Positions 44,852 to 55,730 of a stretch of DNA of 64,000 nt are shown here, piece by piece. How positions within the stretch are numbered: position 1 is the stretch's first letter; each line of letters begins with the position of its first letter. The stretch is taken from positions 9,209 to 73,208 of the forward strand of contig BJFY01000002.1 of the NCBI GenBank assembly GCA_014190155.1, in the 5' to 3' direction. This DNA comes from Actinomycetes bacterium. Its GTDB lineage: Bacteria; Actinomycetota; Actinomycetes; Nanopelagicales; Nanopelagicaceae. Below the pieces are notes generated by a model that worked only from the letters and a program-made list of their open reading frames with translations, made no database searches and had not been told where the DNA came from. Both the position numbers and the translations under genes were made by a program.

Positions 44852-45742
44852 ATGGCTGAAAATATCACCGGTACCTCGCGGGTAAAACGCGGCATGGCAG
44901 AGATGCTAAAGGGTGGCGTGATTATGGATGTTGTTAACGCTGATCAAGCCAAGATAGCCGAAGATGCCGGCGCAGTTGCGGTGATGGCGCTCGAACGAGT
45001 TCCCGCAGATATCCGTGCCCAAGGTGGCGTATCTCGAATGTCAGATCCCGACATGATTGATGCAATACAAGCGCGAGTTTCAATTCCGGTAATGGCAAAA
45101 GCGCGAATCGGCCATTTCGTTGAAGCCCAAATTTTGCAAAGCATCGGCGTCGATTACATAGATGAGTCCGAAGTTTTAACGCCCGCTGATTACGCAAACC
45201 ATATTGATAAATGGAATTTTACGGTTCCATTCGTTTGCGGTGCAACAAATCTAGGGGAAGCGCTGCGTCGCATCAACGAGGGTGCTGCGATGATTCGTTC
45301 TAAAGGCGAAGCTGGTACCGGTGATGTTTCTAATGCCACAACTCATATGCGCGCAATTTCTGGTGAAATTCGCCGACTTTCATCACTACGCGACGATGAA
45401 CTTTATGTTGCAGCTAAAGAGATGCAAGCTCCTTATGAATTAGTTAAAGAGATTGCCGCTACTGGGAAACTGCCGGTAGTTCTTTTCACTGCTGGCGGCA
45501 TTGCAACGCCCGCAGATGCAGCGATGATGATGCAATTAGGCGCTGATGGCGTTTTTGTTGGATCGGGAATTTTTAAATCTGGCAACCCAGAGCAACGAGC
45601 CGCAGCAATTGTCAAAGCGGTTACTTTCTTTGATGATCCAAAAGTTGTTGGCGAAGTTTCGCGCGGTTTAGGTGAAGCCATGGTTGGAATAAATGTTGCA
45701 GATATCCCAGTGCCACACCGATTAGCGGAGCGGGGCTGGTAA
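44852..45742 (+). CDS. pdxS: Pyridoxal 5'-phosphate synthase lyase subunit PdxS
   Basis: 296 residues, (beta/alpha)8 subunit that builds PLP from ribose 5-phosphate, glyceraldehyde 3-phosphate and ammonia supplied by PdxT. Highly conserved stretches include [53 protein letters not shown] and [22 protein letters not shown]. The two catalytic lysines fall in MDVVN-flanking KGGV-type and FAGEAGTG-type segments (here [11 protein letters not shown]). PLP supply fits the several PLP enzymes in the window. Start follows AGGCAGG. Confidence 0.98.
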   Translation: MAENITGTSRVKRGMAEMLKGGVIMDVVNADQAKIAEDAGAVAVMALERVPADIRAQGGVSRMSDPDMIDAIQARVSIPVMAKARIGHFVEAQILQSIGVDYIDESEVLTPADYANHIDKWNFTVPFVCGATNLGEALRRINEGAAMIRSKGEAGTGDVSNATTHMRAISGEIRRLSSLRDDELYVAAKEMQAPYELVKEIAATGKLPVVLFTAGGIATPADAAMMMQLGADGVFVGSGIFKSGNPEQRAAAIVKAVTFFDDPKVVGEVSRGLGEAMVGINVADIPVPHRLAERGW

Positions 45743-45745
45743 TAA

Positions 45746-46336
45746 ATGAAAATTGGAGTTCTGGCGCTCCAAGGTGACGTTAGGGAACATGCGCGATCGT
45801 TAAGCGATTGCGGAGTTTCGGCTTCCCTGGTACGACGCGCGTCAGAGTTAGAGCGAGTAGATGCGTTAGTAATTCCAGGCGGTGAATCCACAACAATTGC
45901 AAAATTAGCTCGGACATTTGGTATTTTCGATGACATTAGCGCTCGAATTAAAAACGGAATGCCCATCTTCGGATCGTGTGCCGGCATGATTTTGCTTGCG
46001 AATCAAGTTCTAGATGCAATTGTGGGACAAGAAACTTTTGGTGGGCTTGATGTAACGGTTCGACGAAATGCTTTTGGTCGGCAAGTAGATTCGTTTGAAA
46101 GTGATTTGGCTTTCAATGGCATAACCGAAATACCGGTACGTGCAGTTTTCATCAGAGCGCCATGGGTGGAAAATGTCGGAATCGGTGTGGAGGTATTAGC
46201 GCAAGTGCAGGGTCATCCAGTAGCGGTACGGCAAGGCTCAATTTTTGCAACATCATTTCACCCAGAATTGACTGGCGATAATAGAATCCATAAATACTTT
46301 GTTGATAGCGTTTGTCAGCAAACGATTGTGCAATAG
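45746..46336 (+). CDS. pdxT: Pyridoxal 5'-phosphate synthase glutaminase subunit PdxT
   Basis: 196 residues, class I glutamine amidotransferase feeding ammonia to PdxS. Visible are [29 protein letters not shown], the nucleophile Cys in [11 protein letters not shown], and the His/Glu pair in SFHPELTGD. It begins 3 nt after the pdxS stop. Confidence 0.97.
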   Translation: MKIGVLALQGDVREHARSLSDCGVSASLVRRASELERVDALVIPGGESTTIAKLARTFGIFDDISARIKNGMPIFGSCAGMILLANQVLDAIVGQETFGGLDVTVRRNAFGRQVDSFESDLAFNGITEIPVRAVFIRAPWVENVGIGVEVLAQVQGHPVAVRQGSIFATSFHPELTGDNRIHKYFVDSVCQQTIVQ

Positions 46337-46345
46337 GAGAAAATT

Positions 46346-47107
46346 ATGTCGGGTCATTCCAAGTGGGCAACCACTAAACATAAGAAAGCAATCATAGATT
46401 CTAGACGTGCTAAAAATTTTGCAAAATTAATCAAAGCAATTGAAGTTGCGGCTCGCACTGGCGGTCCTGATGTAGTTGGAAACCCAACGCTTTTTGATGC
46501 AATTGCCAAAGCCAAGAAGAATTCTATGCCATCAGATAATATTGATCGCGCAGTTAAACGCGGTGCAGGTTTAGAAGCCGGTGCTGCAACCTGGGAAACC
46601 ATTATGTATGAGGGTTACGGGCCAAATGGCGTTGCGCTACTTATTGAATGTTTATCAGATAACCGAAACCGCGCGGCCTCAGAAGTGCGCGTAGCGGTTA
46701 CACGCAACGGTGGCAATATGGCAGATCCTGGTTCAGTTTCATATATGTTTAATCGTAAAGGCGTCGTTATAGTTAATAAAATTCAAGGAACCAAAAGTTT
46801 CAATGAAGACGCCATTCTTGAGTTTGTTTTGGAAGCAGGTGTTGAGGCTGTTAATGATCTTGGCGAGTCATTCGAAGTGGTCTGCGAGCCTAGTGATTTA
46901 ATTTCGGTTCGTAACGCTCTGCAAAATAGCGAAGTTGAATACGAATCAGCCGAGTCTTCATTTTTACCAAACCTCTCAATTTCGTTAGACGCGGAAGCGG
47001 CTAAGAAAGTTTTTGAATTGATTGAAGCAATTGAAGACCTCGATGATGTGCAGAATGTTTACGGAAATTTCGACGTATCCGATGAAGTAATGGCGAGCCT
47101 GGGCTAA
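46346..47107 (+). CDS. yebC: YebC/PmpR family protein
   Basis: 253 residues. The N-terminus [23 protein letters not shown] and later [33 protein letters not shown] and [21 protein letters not shown] are diagnostic. The family includes transcription factors and proteins that help ribosomes through proline-rich stretches. It precedes ruvC, as in many bacteria. Strong Shine-Dalgarno (AATAGGAGAAAATT before ATG). Confidence 0.97.
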   Translation: MSGHSKWATTKHKKAIIDSRRAKNFAKLIKAIEVAARTGGPDVVGNPTLFDAIAKAKKNSMPSDNIDRAVKRGAGLEAGAATWETIMYEGYGPNGVALLIECLSDNRNRAASEVRVAVTRNGGNMADPGSVSYMFNRKGVVIVNKIQGTKSFNEDAILEFVLEAGVEAVNDLGESFEVVCEPSDLISVRNALQNSEVEYESAESSFLPNLSISLDAEAAKKVFELIEAIEDLDDVQNVYGNFDVSDEVMASLG

Positions 47108-47125
47108 CGATTCATTACCGCCTAT

Positions 47126-47131
47126 TAGGCT
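47126..47131 (+). promoter_or_regulatory. -10 box (TAGGCT), leaderless, ruvCAB
   Basis: TAGGCT is 6 nt before the ATG at 47138. Confidence 0.6.
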
Positions 47132-47137
47132 CAATTC

Positions 47138-47686
47138 ATGCGAGTGTTAGGCGTTGACCCTGGTTTAACCAGATGCGGTATTGGAATAGTCGATGGCGAC
47201 AATTACCAAGATTTACAGATGGTTGGGGTTGGCGTAATCCGCACCGATGTGACTGCACCGCTCGAGGCTAGATTGCTCCAATTGGAGGTCGAACTTATAA
47301 CTTGGATAAAAAAATATAAACCGGATGTGATCGCGGTAGAGCGGGTCTTCTCACAATTGAATGTAAAAACTGCGATGGCAACCGGCCAAGCAGCCGGTGT
47401 AGCCCTTTTGATTGCTGCTAGAAATGGAATTCCAGTAGCGATGCACACCCCTAGCGAAGTTAAAGCTGCAGTTTCCGGTTCTGGGCGAGCTGACAAGAAG
47501 CAAGTGGCAGAAATGGTAAAAAAATTGTTGAAATTGAAAACTATTCCGCAACCCGTAGACAGTACAGATGCGCTAGCGCTAGCTATTTGCCATCATTGGC
47601 GGGGTAGAGGCAACTCGAGAGTTGCAGTAGCTCTTAAAAAAGAGAAATCTCGACTTAGCGCGTTGCAGAAAGCAAAAGGTAAATGA
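47138..47686 (+). CDS. ruvC: Crossover junction endodeoxyribonuclease RuvC
   Basis: 182 residues, Holliday-junction resolvase. The N-terminal [16 protein letters not shown] carries the first catalytic Asp, [17 protein letters not shown] the Glu, and [14 protein letters not shown] the C-terminal acidic pair. It opens the ruvC-ruvA-ruvB unit with a leaderless start (TAGGCT 6 nt before ATG) and overlaps ruvA by an ATGA. Confidence 0.97.
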   Translation: MRVLGVDPGLTRCGIGIVDGDNYQDLQMVGVGVIRTDVTAPLEARLLQLEVELITWIKKYKPDVIAVERVFSQLNVKTAMATGQAAGVALLIAARNGIPVAMHTPSEVKAAVSGSGRADKKQVAEMVKKLLKLKTIPQPVDSTDALALAICHHWRGRGNSRVAVALKKEKSRLSALQKAKGK

Positions 47687-48279
47687 TTTCATCGTTATCA
47701 GGGCGAGTAGTTAGCGTTTCGCTTAATCATGTGATTATTGAAGTTGGCGGTGTGGGCATGCAAGTTCAAGTTACGCCAATAATTGCAACCAATTGCAAAA
47801 TTAATAGTCAACAATTGTTCTTCACTTCCTTACTGGTTCGTGAGGATTCGCTAACTCTCTACGGGTTTCTAGATGGTGCCGCACGTGATTTTTTTGAATT
47901 ACTTCAAACCGTTTCTGGCATTGGGCCACGGGTAGCACTAGCAGCTTTGGCATCGTTTGCTCCGTTGGAGATGGCAAAAGCTATCTCTGACGGTAATTCG
48001 ACTGCGCTTGAAAAAATTCCAGGCATTGGAAAAAAAGTGGCACAACGATTAGTGCTAGAACTAAGAGAAAAGATGGCTAATCATTTAGTCGGGGTAGCTG
48101 GAACGGTTCGACCAATTTGGAATGAACAATTAAGTGGCGCGCTCACCGGTCTTGGTTATTCAACTAAAGAAGCTGAAATGGCAATAGAACGCGTCAAAAA
48201 TAATTTAGGAGAAGCAGCCAATCAAGCCGATTTAAGTGAGCTTTTGAAATTAGCGCTTTCGCAATCTGGGAATCGCTAG
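47683..48279 (+). CDS. ruvA: Holliday junction DNA helicase subunit RuvA
   Basis: 198 residues, tetrameric junction-binding protein. OB-fold start [25 protein letters not shown], then the helix-hairpin-helix pair [14 protein letters not shown] and [19 protein letters not shown], and a C-terminal RuvB-binding domain with [16 protein letters not shown]. Coupled to ruvC. Confidence 0.97.
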   Translation: MISSLSGRVVSVSLNHVIIEVGGVGMQVQVTPIIATNCKINSQQLFFTSLLVREDSLTLYGFLDGAARDFFELLQTVSGIGPRVALAALASFAPLEMAKAISDGNSTALEKIPGIGKKVAQRLVLELREKMANHLVGVAGTVRPIWNEQLSGALTGLGYSTKEAEMAIERVKNNLGEAANQADLSELLKLALSQSGNR

Positions 48280-48290
48280 GCGTTGCAATT

Positions 48291-49340
48291 ATGACTGAAT
48301 CAGAATTTTCGATGAAACCGGAAGCGGAAAGCGAAGATTTATCGCTGGAGCAAAGGTTGCGTCCGAGTACGCTCTCCGATTTTGTTGGACAGCAACGAGT
48401 TAAAAGTCAGATCGATTTGTTACTTCGGGCCGCTCGCGAGCGTAAATCTCCGGCAGACCACATTTTGTTATCTGGACCACCCGGTTTAGGAAAAACAACG
48501 TTAGCGATGATTGTCGCTAGCGAAATGAATGCACCAATTCGTATAACTAGCGGACCTGCAATCCAACACGCAGGGGACTTAGCATCGATACTTTCTTCGC
48601 TAGTCGAAGGTGAAATTCTTTTTCTTGATGAAATTCATCGAATGGCGCGTCCTGCGGAAGAGATGCTTTATATGGCGATGGAAGATTTTCGCGTCGATAT
48701 AATTGTTGGAAAAGGACCAGGTGCAACTGCGATTCCATTAACACTTCCGCATTTCACATTGGTCGGCGCTACGACTAGGGCAGGGTTATTGCCGGCACCG
48801 CTACGCGATCGATTCGGGTTTACTGCGCATTTAGATTTCTATGATGAAGCTGACTTAACTAATATAGTCAAGCGCAGCGCTGATTTATTAACGCTGCAAA
48901 TAGCAGCGAGCGCAGTTTCGGAAATCGGAAAACGGTCTAGAGGAACTCCGAGAATTGCGAATCGATTACTACGACGAGTCCGGGATTTTGCGCAAGTTCA
49001 TGGCAACGGTGCGGTAAATCTTGCAGATACAAATGCGGCTTTGGCGATGTATGAAGTTGATCATATTGGGTTAGATCGACTGGATAAGGCGGTAATTACT
49101 GCGTTGATAGAGCGCTTTAATGGTGGGCCAGTAGGGCTATCTACCTTGGCGATGGCAGTAGGCGAAGAGACCGAGACAATTGAAAGTGTTGCAGAGCCAT
49201 TTTTAGTACGAGCCGGATTTATTGCGCGCTCCCCAAGAGGTCGAATCGCAACGAGCGCGGCTTGGAAACATTTAGGCAAAGTTCCGCCACCAGCATCGGG
49301 GAATATCAGCATTTTCGACACACCAGCCGAAGATGCCTAG
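48291..49340 (+). CDS. ruvB: Holliday junction branch migration ATPase RuvB
   Basis: 349 residues, AAA+ motor. Walker A is [16 protein letters not shown], Walker B is [10 protein letters not shown], sensor 1 is [20 protein letters not shown] with the arginine finger region, and the winged-helix C-terminal domain contains [10 protein letters not shown] and [12 protein letters not shown]. It starts 11 nt after ruvA. Its TAG stop doubles as part of the -10 box of secD. Confidence 0.98.
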   Translation: MTESEFSMKPEAESEDLSLEQRLRPSTLSDFVGQQRVKSQIDLLLRAARERKSPADHILLSGPPGLGKTTLAMIVASEMNAPIRITSGPAIQHAGDLASILSSLVEGEILFLDEIHRMARPAEEMLYMAMEDFRVDIIVGKGPGATAIPLTLPHFTLVGATTRAGLLPAPLRDRFGFTAHLDFYDEADLTNIVKRSADLLTLQIAASAVSEIGKRSRGTPRIANRLLRRVRDFAQVHGNGAVNLADTNAALAMYEVDHIGLDRLDKAVITALIERFNGGPVGLSTLAMAVGEETETIESVAEPFLVRAGFIARSPRGRIATSAAWKHLGKVPPPASGNISIFDTPAEDA

Positions 49341-49343
49341 ACT
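49338..49343 (+). promoter_or_regulatory. -10 box (TAGACT), leaderless, secDF; includes the ruvB stop codon
   Basis: TAGACT is 8 nt before the ATG at 49352; its first three bases are the ruvB TAG stop. Confidence 0.5.
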
Positions 49344-49351
49344 TGCGCCCC

Positions 49352-50884
49352 ATGTCATCAAATACTTCAGCTAAAACAACGGGTCGTCCGGGTCGAACCA
49401 TGGCGATTTTGTTGGTTTCGATTATTGCCTTATTTGCGATTGCCTTTATTCAAGGAGCAACTGCGGTAAAACTAGGGTTAGATCTGCGCGGCGGCACCAG
49501 CGTCACCTTGCAGCCTCGAATTGCGGCGGGAGAGAGCGGCAAAGTTACTAGCGAAGCAATTGATCAAGCAGTCTCAATTATCAGACAACGTGTTAACTCA
49601 CTAGGCGTAGCCGAGAGCGAAGTTTCATCTCAAGGCAGCGGCGTTAACCGTCAAATCGTAATTTCAGTTCCAGGTGATACTGGCCGTCGAGTAGTCGAAC
49701 TTGTGGGACAAACTGCAGAACTTAGATTCCGTCAAGTACTCGTAGAGGGTGCGGCGAACGCAACTTCATTAACCGGCGATACCGCAACCGCAACGTTGCC
49801 TGCTGGAGTTACCCCAGAAGTTGCCGCGAAATTTGCAACGCTAGATTGTTCGCTAGCAACATCGCGTCAAGCCGGTGGTGGCGATGATGCCAATGCTCAA
49901 ATCGTGGCTTGCGATCGCGCTGGTGCTAGTAAGTTCGTGCTTTCAAACGCCGAGGTTGTTGGTCGCGATGTTTCTAAAGCAACCGCAGCAATTGACCAGC
50001 AAGGCGCCGCAGGTTGGTATGTCTCACTTTCCTTTAACAATGATGGTACGAAAAAATTTGGTGACATCACCACTCGGGTTGTCTCACTGCCAACCCCACA
50101 GAATCAAGTAGCGATTGTGTTGGATGGTCTGGTTGTCTCAGCACCTCGAATCAACGAAGCAATTGTTTCTGGCGATGCCCAAATCACTGGAAGCTTTAGC
50201 CAAGCAGAGGCGCAAGATTTAGCAAATGTTCTTAAATACGGCGCCCTGCCATTGGCCTTTGACCGTGGCGAAGTGCAACAAGTTTCACCAACCCTTGGCG
50301 CAGATCAATTACGTGCAGGTCTACTTGCTGGCGCGCTTGGGTTATTCCTGGTTGTAGTTTATTCAATGCTCTACTACCGCGGTTTAGGTTTAGTTTCAGT
50401 TGGTTCACTTGGGATAGCTGCAGCGTTGGTTTACGTTCTCTTCTTATTACTTGGTAAGTGGATTGGTTTTACTTTAACACTTGCGGGTATTGCCGGCGCA
50501 ATCGTAGCGATTGGTATTACCGCCGACTCGTTTATTGTTTATTTTGAACGGCTACGTGATGAAGTTCGGGAAGGTCGTACGCTCCGTTCGGCCGTTGAAA
50601 GTGGCTGGTTAAGAGCGCGTCACACCATCATTGTGGCGGATTTGGTTTCATTAATCGCTGCGGTATTGCTCTATTTCTTCGCAGTTGGTGGCGTACGTGG
50701 TTTCGCATTTACACTTGGATTAACCACGTTGGTTGATTTAGTTGTGGTGTTCTTCTTCACAAAACCTTTGGTGACAATTATGGCTTCCCGCAAATTCTTC
50801 AATAGTGGATCAGCGATTAGTGGATTCTCCCAAAAGAGCTTGGGAATAGCACCTAAAACTTCAACCGCAAAAGTAGGGGAGTAA
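49352..50884 (+). CDS. secD: Protein translocase subunit SecD
   Basis: 510 residues from the ATG at 49352. SecD pulls exported proteins through SecYEG using the proton gradient. A first helix (about 17-36) precedes GLDLRGGTSVTLQPR, then the extracellular P1 region and the five-helix RND-type C-terminal half with GIAGAIVAIGITADSFIVYFERLRDE. The D519-equivalent region (TADSF) is present. The frame is open upstream into ruvB; the chosen start has TAGACT 8 nt ahead. The yajC gene that often lies between ruvB and secD is absent. Confidence 0.96.
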   Translation: MSSNTSAKTTGRPGRTMAILLVSIIALFAIAFIQGATAVKLGLDLRGGTSVTLQPRIAAGESGKVTSEAIDQAVSIIRQRVNSLGVAESEVSSQGSGVNRQIVISVPGDTGRRVVELVGQTAELRFRQVLVEGAANATSLTGDTATATLPAGVTPEVAAKFATLDCSLATSRQAGGGDDANAQIVACDRAGASKFVLSNAEVVGRDVSKATAAIDQQGAAGWYVSLSFNNDGTKKFGDITTRVVSLPTPQNQVAIVLDGLVVSAPRINEAIVSGDAQITGSFSQAEAQDLANVLKYGALPLAFDRGEVQQVSPTLGADQLRAGLLAGALGLFLVVVYSMLYYRGLGLVSVGSLGIAAALVYVLFLLLGKWIGFTLTLAGIAGAIVAIGITADSFIVYFERLRDEVREGRTLRSAVESGWLRARHTIIVADLVSLIAAVLLYFFAVGGVRGFAFTLGLTTLVDLVVVFFFTKPLVTIMASRKFFNSGSAISGFSQKSLGIAPKTSTAKVGE

Positions 50885-50889
50885 TCGTA

Positions 50890-51984
50890 ATGTCATCACT
50901 CGCAGGCATAGGCGGACGACTTTACCGTGGCGAAAAATCCTTTGACTTTATTGGGAAGCGTCGTCGTTGGTATGCATTCTCGGGAATTTTAATTATTGCT
51001 TCTTTATTTGCGCTAAGCGTGCAAGGCTTGAAATTAGGTATTGAATTTAAGGGTGGATCGTCGTTTCGGGTTACGCACTCTGGCGTCACAGTAGAGGCTG
51101 CTCGTGCCGCGGTTAATTCGACTGGTTTAGTTTCTGAGGTAATAGTACAAAAAATTGGTAGCGATAAAGTCCAAGTACAAACTGGGGCGTTATCTACATT
51201 GGAATCTAATGCGATCCAAGATGCACTTGCCGCTAAATTCGGCGTAAAAGTTGAATCAATCGACACTCAAAGTGTGGGTCCATCTTGGGGTAAAGAGATC
51301 ACTCGCAAAGCGCTATATGGACTGATTGCATTCATAGTTGTTGTAATGCTCTATCTAGCGCTGGCTTTCGAGCCAAAGATGGCGATTGCGGCCATCGTTG
51401 CGGTAATTCATGACGTTTTCATAACAGTTGGAATTTATGCGCTCGTTGGTTTTGATGTAACTCCTGCAACTGTAATTGGTTTCTTAACAATTCTGGGATA
51501 TTCACTCTACGACACTGTGGTGGTTTTCGATAAAGTACGAGAAAACACTAGATCTGTAACAAGTTCCGGGAAAATGACATATTCACAAGCAGCCAATCTT
51601 GCGGTTAATCAAACTTTAGTTCGTTCATTTAATACTTCTTTAGTTGCGCTACTTCCGGTTGGTTCAATTCTCTTTGTTGGAGCTGGCTTACTCGGAGCCG
51701 GAACGTTGAAAGATTTATCGTTAGCTTTATTTATTGGTCTCGCAACTGGAACTTATTCCTCAATCTTTATTGCCACACCATTGTTAGCAGCACTGCGCGA
51801 ACGGGAGCCCGCAATGCAGGCACTCAGAAAACGAGTAGCAGCGCGCGGTGGTGCTACCGCATCTTCAATTTCTCAAAGTACAAAAACTTCCAATTCGGAT
51901 GAAAGATCTGTAACTGCCGTAAATGATGACCGACCAAGAGGTCCACGAAACCAACCTAAACGGAAACGCAAGCACCGCCGCTAA
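50890..51984 (+). CDS. secF: Protein translocase subunit SecF
   Basis: 364 residues, partner of SecD. GKRRRWYAFSGILIIASLFALS is the first helix with its basic flank; LGIEFKGGSSFRV is the SecF counterpart of the SecD DLRGG loop; AIIHDVFI-like AVIHDVFITVGIYALVGF and GYSLYDTVVVFDKVRENTR mark the membrane domain. A basic Arg/Lys/Pro-rich C-terminal tail extends from about 315. Starts 5 nt after secD. Confidence 0.97.
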   Translation: MSSLAGIGGRLYRGEKSFDFIGKRRRWYAFSGILIIASLFALSVQGLKLGIEFKGGSSFRVTHSGVTVEAARAAVNSTGLVSEVIVQKIGSDKVQVQTGALSTLESNAIQDALAAKFGVKVESIDTQSVGPSWGKEITRKALYGLIAFIVVVMLYLALAFEPKMAIAAIVAVIHDVFITVGIYALVGFDVTPATVIGFLTILGYSLYDTVVVFDKVRENTRSVTSSGKMTYSQAANLAVNQTLVRSFNTSLVALLPVGSILFVGAGLLGAGTLKDLSLALFIGLATGTYSSIFIATPLLAALREREPAMQALRKRVAARGGATASSISQSTKTSNSDERSVTAVNDDRPRGPRNQPKRKRKHRR

Positions 51985-51999
51985 CGTTGAGTTGCAAAA

Positions 52000-54174
52000 A
52001 TGAGCGCAATGATTTCTAGGATTACTGATAAGTTACTAGAGCGTGCCAGTAAAGCCGAAGTCGCACTCCTTGAAAGAGCTTTCACAACTGCGGAAACAGC
52101 CCACACTGGACAAGTACGTAAATCTGGCGATGCCTACATCACCCATCCAGTTGCGGTGGCCGAGATACTCGCCGAACTCGGCCTGGATATTCCTACGATC
52201 GCGGCCGCGTTATTGCACGACACCGTTGAAGATACGCCCTATTCACTCGCCGAGGTGAAACGCGATTTCGGGGATGAAGTAGCTGAATTAGTTGATGGTG
52301 TTACTAAGTTGGATAAATTAAGTTACGGTCCAAACGCTGAGGCCGAAACTGTAAGAAAAATGGTTGTTGCTATGTCGCGTGATATTCGTGTACTTGTTAT
52401 AAAACTTTGTGATCGTTTACATAACGCTAGAACATGGCAATACGTGTCGATTGAATCGGCGCAACGTAAAGCGCGGGAAACGATTGATATCTATGCTCCG
52501 TTAGCCAATCGATTAGGTATGAACGCAATTAAATGGGAGTTAGAAGATCTATCTTTCAAAACTTTAGAACCTAAAAAGTACGAAGAGATTGATCGATTAG
52601 TGATCGAACGCTCACCGTCTCGGGCGAAGTTGACTGAAGAGTTCGTAGACACTTTAAAAACGGATCTAAAAACTGAAAAAATTAAAGCTGAAGTAACTGG
52701 CCGTCAAAAGCATCTTTATAGCGTTTACCAAAAAATGGTGGTCCGAGGTCGCGATTTTAACGATATTTATGATCTAGTTGGAATTCGCGTATTAGTTGAG
52801 GATGTTCGGGATTGTTACGCGGTACTCGGCGCTGTGCATGCGCGCTGGAGTCCAGTTCCTGGACGATTCAAAGATTACATAGCGATGCCCAAGTTCAACT
52901 TATACCAATCATTACACACCACAGTTATTGGACCGAATGGCAAAGCTGTTGAAATTCAAATCCGAACTGAAGATATGCATGCTCGTGCAGAATATGGAAT
53001 AGCGGCTCATTGGAAATACAAACTTGGTAAGAAAAAAAAGAGCGAAGTTGCTAGCCCGGATATGCTCTGGTTAAAACAATTACATGAGTGGCAACAAGAG
53101 ACATCGGATGTAAATGAATTTTTAGATGCGCTTCGTTATGATTTAAGAACTCCTGAAGTTTTTGTGTTCACACCTAAAGGCAGCGTAATTGCCTTGCCGG
53201 AAGGTTCTACCCCGGTTGATTTTGCTTATGCGGTACATACTGAAGTTGGAAATCATTGCGTCGGTGCAAAAGTGAATGGAAAACTGGTTGCGCTAGCCGC
53301 ACCGTTATCTAATGGTGATGTAATCGAAGTAGTTTTGAATAAAAGCGAAACCTCCGGTCCCAGCAGAGATTGGTTAGCATTTGCAAAATCCCCAAGAGCT
53401 CGTTCCAAGATCAAGGCGTGGTTCAGCAAGGAACGACGCGAAGAAGCTATTGATGCTGGCAAAGAATCGATAGCGCGCCAAATGCGAAAAGCGGGTTTGC
53501 CATTGCAAAAAATCCTCGCAGGCCATGCGCTCTTAGAACTGGCGCATGAACTTCGCTATCCCGATATTGAATCGCTATATGCCGCGGTAGGTGATGGCCA
53601 TGTTTCATCAGCATCAATTATTGAAAAATTAGTAACAGCACTTGGTTTAGATGACGCCCATGAAGAACCAGCTGTTGAAAATTTGATAAGTGGCGCCACA
53701 ATTCATGCACCAAAACGAAGTGCTTCCGGGGTAATTGTAGAAGGTGTGGGGGAGGTGCTAATTAAATTGGCTCGTTGCTGCACCCCAGTTCCCGGTGATG
53801 CGATTACGGGTTTCATAACAAAAGGAAGTGGTGTTTCAATTCATCGTGTGGATTGTATAAATGTTGCAGATTTAGAACTCAATCAAGGCGATCGGATGGT
53901 CGGGGTTAAATGGGATCCAAACGCAAAGAGTATTTATTTAGTAAACATTCAAGTCGAAGCTCTAGATCGATCTCGATTGCTATCGGATGTAACCAGAACG
54001 TTATCGGATCAGCATGTAAATATCTTAAGCGCTGCGGTCAGTACCTCTAGAGATCGAGTTGCAATTTCAAGGTTCTCATTTGAGATGGCTGACGTCTCTC
54101 ACCTTGATGCAATTCTGAGCGCGGTGCGAAATATTGAAGGTGTTTACGATGTATCACGTGTTACTAATAATTAA
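52000..54174 (+). CDS. rel: Bifunctional (p)ppGpp synthetase/hydrolase (Rel)
   Basis: 724 residues, stringent-response enzyme. Order: HD hydrolase domain with [15 protein letters not shown] and [13 protein letters not shown] (about 45-80); synthetase domain with [37 protein letters not shown] and [23 protein letters not shown] domain around [21 protein letters not shown]; a CC/zinc-type region ([11 protein letters not shown]); and a C-terminal ACT domain. Both active sites look intact. It follows secF by 15 nt; the adenine phosphoribosyltransferase gene often found here is absent. Ends convergent with DUF349, 4-bp overlap. Confidence 0.97.
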   Translation: MSAMISRITDKLLERASKAEVALLERAFTTAETAHTGQVRKSGDAYITHPVAVAEILAELGLDIPTIAAALLHDTVEDTPYSLAEVKRDFGDEVAELVDGVTKLDKLSYGPNAEAETVRKMVVAMSRDIRVLVIKLCDRLHNARTWQYVSIESAQRKARETIDIYAPLANRLGMNAIKWELEDLSFKTLEPKKYEEIDRLVIERSPSRAKLTEEFVDTLKTDLKTEKIKAEVTGRQKHLYSVYQKMVVRGRDFNDIYDLVGIRVLVEDVRDCYAVLGAVHARWSPVPGRFKDYIAMPKFNLYQSLHTTVIGPNGKAVEIQIRTEDMHARAEYGIAAHWKYKLGKKKKSEVASPDMLWLKQLHEWQQETSDVNEFLDALRYDLRTPEVFVFTPKGSVIALPEGSTPVDFAYAVHTEVGNHCVGAKVNGKLVALAAPLSNGDVIEVVLNKSETSGPSRDWLAFAKSPRARSKIKAWFSKERREEAIDAGKESIARQMRKAGLPLQKILAGHALLELAHELRYPDIESLYAAVGDGHVSSASIIEKLVTALGLDDAHEEPAVENLISGATIHAPKRSASGVIVEGVGEVLIKLARCCTPVPGDAITGFITKGSGVSIHRVDCINVADLELNQGDRMVGVKWDPNAKSIYLVNIQVEALDRSRLLSDVTRTLSDQHVNILSAAVSTSRDRVAISRFSFEMADVSHLDAILSAVRNIEGVYDVSRVTNN

Positions 54175-55475
54175 TTAGTGAATTCGGATAAACCTTTTTC
54201 AGCTTCTGATAACCAAGTTCGGCGCGCAGCAGCTGCTTCACGAAGCTCGCTTGCTTTTTTAGCATTACCAACAGCTTCAGCTTTTATGGCTTGGGCTTCA
54301 TAATTTGCAACGGCAGCAGATAATTGTGAAACAACATCGTTAGCGCGAGCCTTTGAAGTTGGATCGCTCTTGCGCCATTTCTCGGCTTCGGCTTCCTTGA
54401 TTGCAGTTTCCACAATTTCGAAGCGTTTATCAAAGGCAGCCCTTTTATTCCGTTCAGTCATCCCGATTTTGCTCCACTTACTCTGGAGATCACGGAATTT
54501 ACGGCGGGCTTCATCCAAATTGGCAATTGGAAGTACGGCTTCAATTTCTAGAATCAATGCCTCCCGCTTCGCCAAATTTTCGCTCATAGTCCCTTGACGT
54601 TTTTCTAAATCACTATTTTTTGCAGCGAAGAAAGTATCTTGTGCAGCTTTGAATCTTGCCCATAGCTTTGCATCGTCGGTTTTTTTGCCACGACCGGAAA
54701 GTTTCCATTGGTCCATTAGCGCTTTATAACGACGCGCAGTTGCAACCCAATCTCGGGAATTGGCTAGCGATTCAGCTTCGGAGACGATTACTTCTTTTGC
54801 AGATTTGACTGCAGATTGCGCTTGCAACAAAGTTGCAAAATGAGTGCGACGGCGCTTATCAAATTTATTCCGAGAAGTCGAGAAACGCTTCCAAAGATCA
54901 GCATCGGCTTTCTTATCTAAACGTGGCGCTTTCTTCCATTCGTCTAGGAGAGTTTTTAAACGCTCGCTGGTAAGTTTCCAATTTTCGGAGAGCGCATGCA
55001 TTTCGGCTTCCGCGACAAGTTTCTCTTTGATTGCCTGGCCTTCCGCGCGCTTGACCGCTTTTGCTGCCGCTTCGGCGGCTTTGCGTGCCTCGAAAATGTT
55101 TTTATGTTCTTCGATGAGATTTGGAATCTGTTCAACTGATAATTTAAGCGCTGCTAGATTTCCTACACCATTAAGGTTTTCAACCTGGTGCCGTAATTTA
55201 TTTACCGCGGCAAGCGCATCCGATGGGACCATCGCACCGCTCTTAATACGAGCAGCTAATAGCGCAACTTCCGACGCAAGAGCTTCAAATTTTCTAACAA
55301 AGTATGCAAGGGCTTCTTCAGGTGTTTTGCCAGGATATGAACCAACTGCTTTTTCGCCATCACCAGTAATTACAAAGACAGTGCCATCGGCGGCCACCCG
55401 ACCATATTTGGCGGGATCCCCAACTAATGCTGCGGCTGGTGAATTGATGATTCCTTGATTTGTTGCGGTATCCAT
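54171..55475 (-). CDS. DUF349 domain protein (coiled-coil, Ala/Lys-rich)
   Basis: About 434 residues from the ATG at 55475 ([10 protein letters not shown]). The N-terminal [23 protein letters not shown] is followed by [11 protein letters not shown] and then repeated DUF349 helices, each with a W-K-x-x-x-R-x-x-x-L-like core ([58 protein letters not shown]). A GTG at 55583 would add 36 low-complexity residues (NNNRPTQQQ). The position between rel and the MBL-hisS pair is conserved in actinobacteria. Molecular role unknown. Confidence 0.9.
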   Translation of the reverse strand: MDTATNQGIINSPAAALVGDPAKYGRVAADGTVFVITGDGEKAVGSYPGKTPEEALAYFVRKFEALASEVALLAARIKSGAMVPSDALAAVNKLRHQVENLNGVGNLAALKLSVEQIPNLIEEHKNIFEARKAAEAAAKAVKRAEGQAIKEKLVAEAEMHALSENWKLTSERLKTLLDEWKKAPRLDKKADADLWKRFSTSRNKFDKRRRTHFATLLQAQSAVKSAKEVIVSEAESLANSRDWVATARRYKALMDQWKLSGRGKKTDDAKLWARFKAAQDTFFAAKNSDLEKRQGTMSENLAKREALILEIEAVLPIANLDEARRKFRDLQSKWSKIGMTERNKRAAFDKRFEIVETAIKEAEAEKWRKSDPTSKARANDVVSQLSAAVANYEAQAIKAEAVGNAKKASELREAAAARRTWLSEAEKGLSEFTN

Positions 55476-55636
55476 CCGGAACCTGCTTTCCCTTGCGCGA
55501 TTATCGTTCGCACGATTTACGCTCTGTTGTTGTGTTGGGCGGTTGTTGTTTAGCTTTTTCTCTTGCCACTTCGCCAGTTTCACACTCCATTTGGAGAGTA
55601 AATCAAGCGATGCAGCAGAGGGTAAAGGTACCCTGA

Positions 55637-55727
55637 ACCCCTAGTTGAGTAAAAGGCCGGGTCATTTGCGCTGGCTGAGCGCGGCAGAGCGCAGTTGATC
55701 GGGCGCCAAGGCATGAATCGGAGGGGT
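55637..55727 (+). other. Possible structured 5' leader of the MBL-hisS genes
   Basis: The 147-bp gap holds several inverted repeats. AGGGTA/TACCCT pair across AAGG at 55619-55634, and TGCGCT/AGCGCA pair at 55666-55693. ACCCCT (55637-55642) is complementary to AGGGGT (55722-55727), which is the Shine-Dalgarno of the MBL gene. Pairing would hide that site. No known riboswitch consensus is recognised, and there is no T-box motif. Confidence 0.35.
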
Positions 55728-55730
55728 GAA

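Noticed and set aside
45433-45987. 184-aa minus-strand ORF across pdxS and pdxT
   Set aside because: Antisense to two highly conserved genes; no recognisable motif.
54844-55458. 204-aa plus-strand ORF
   Set aside because: It lies wholly antisense to the DUF349 gene, has Ser/Arg/Ala-rich composition typical of a shadow frame, and no initiation signal.
55584-55730. T-box leader for hisS
   Set aside because: No AGGGTGGNACCGCG-like T-box sequence; hisS is also second in the unit.
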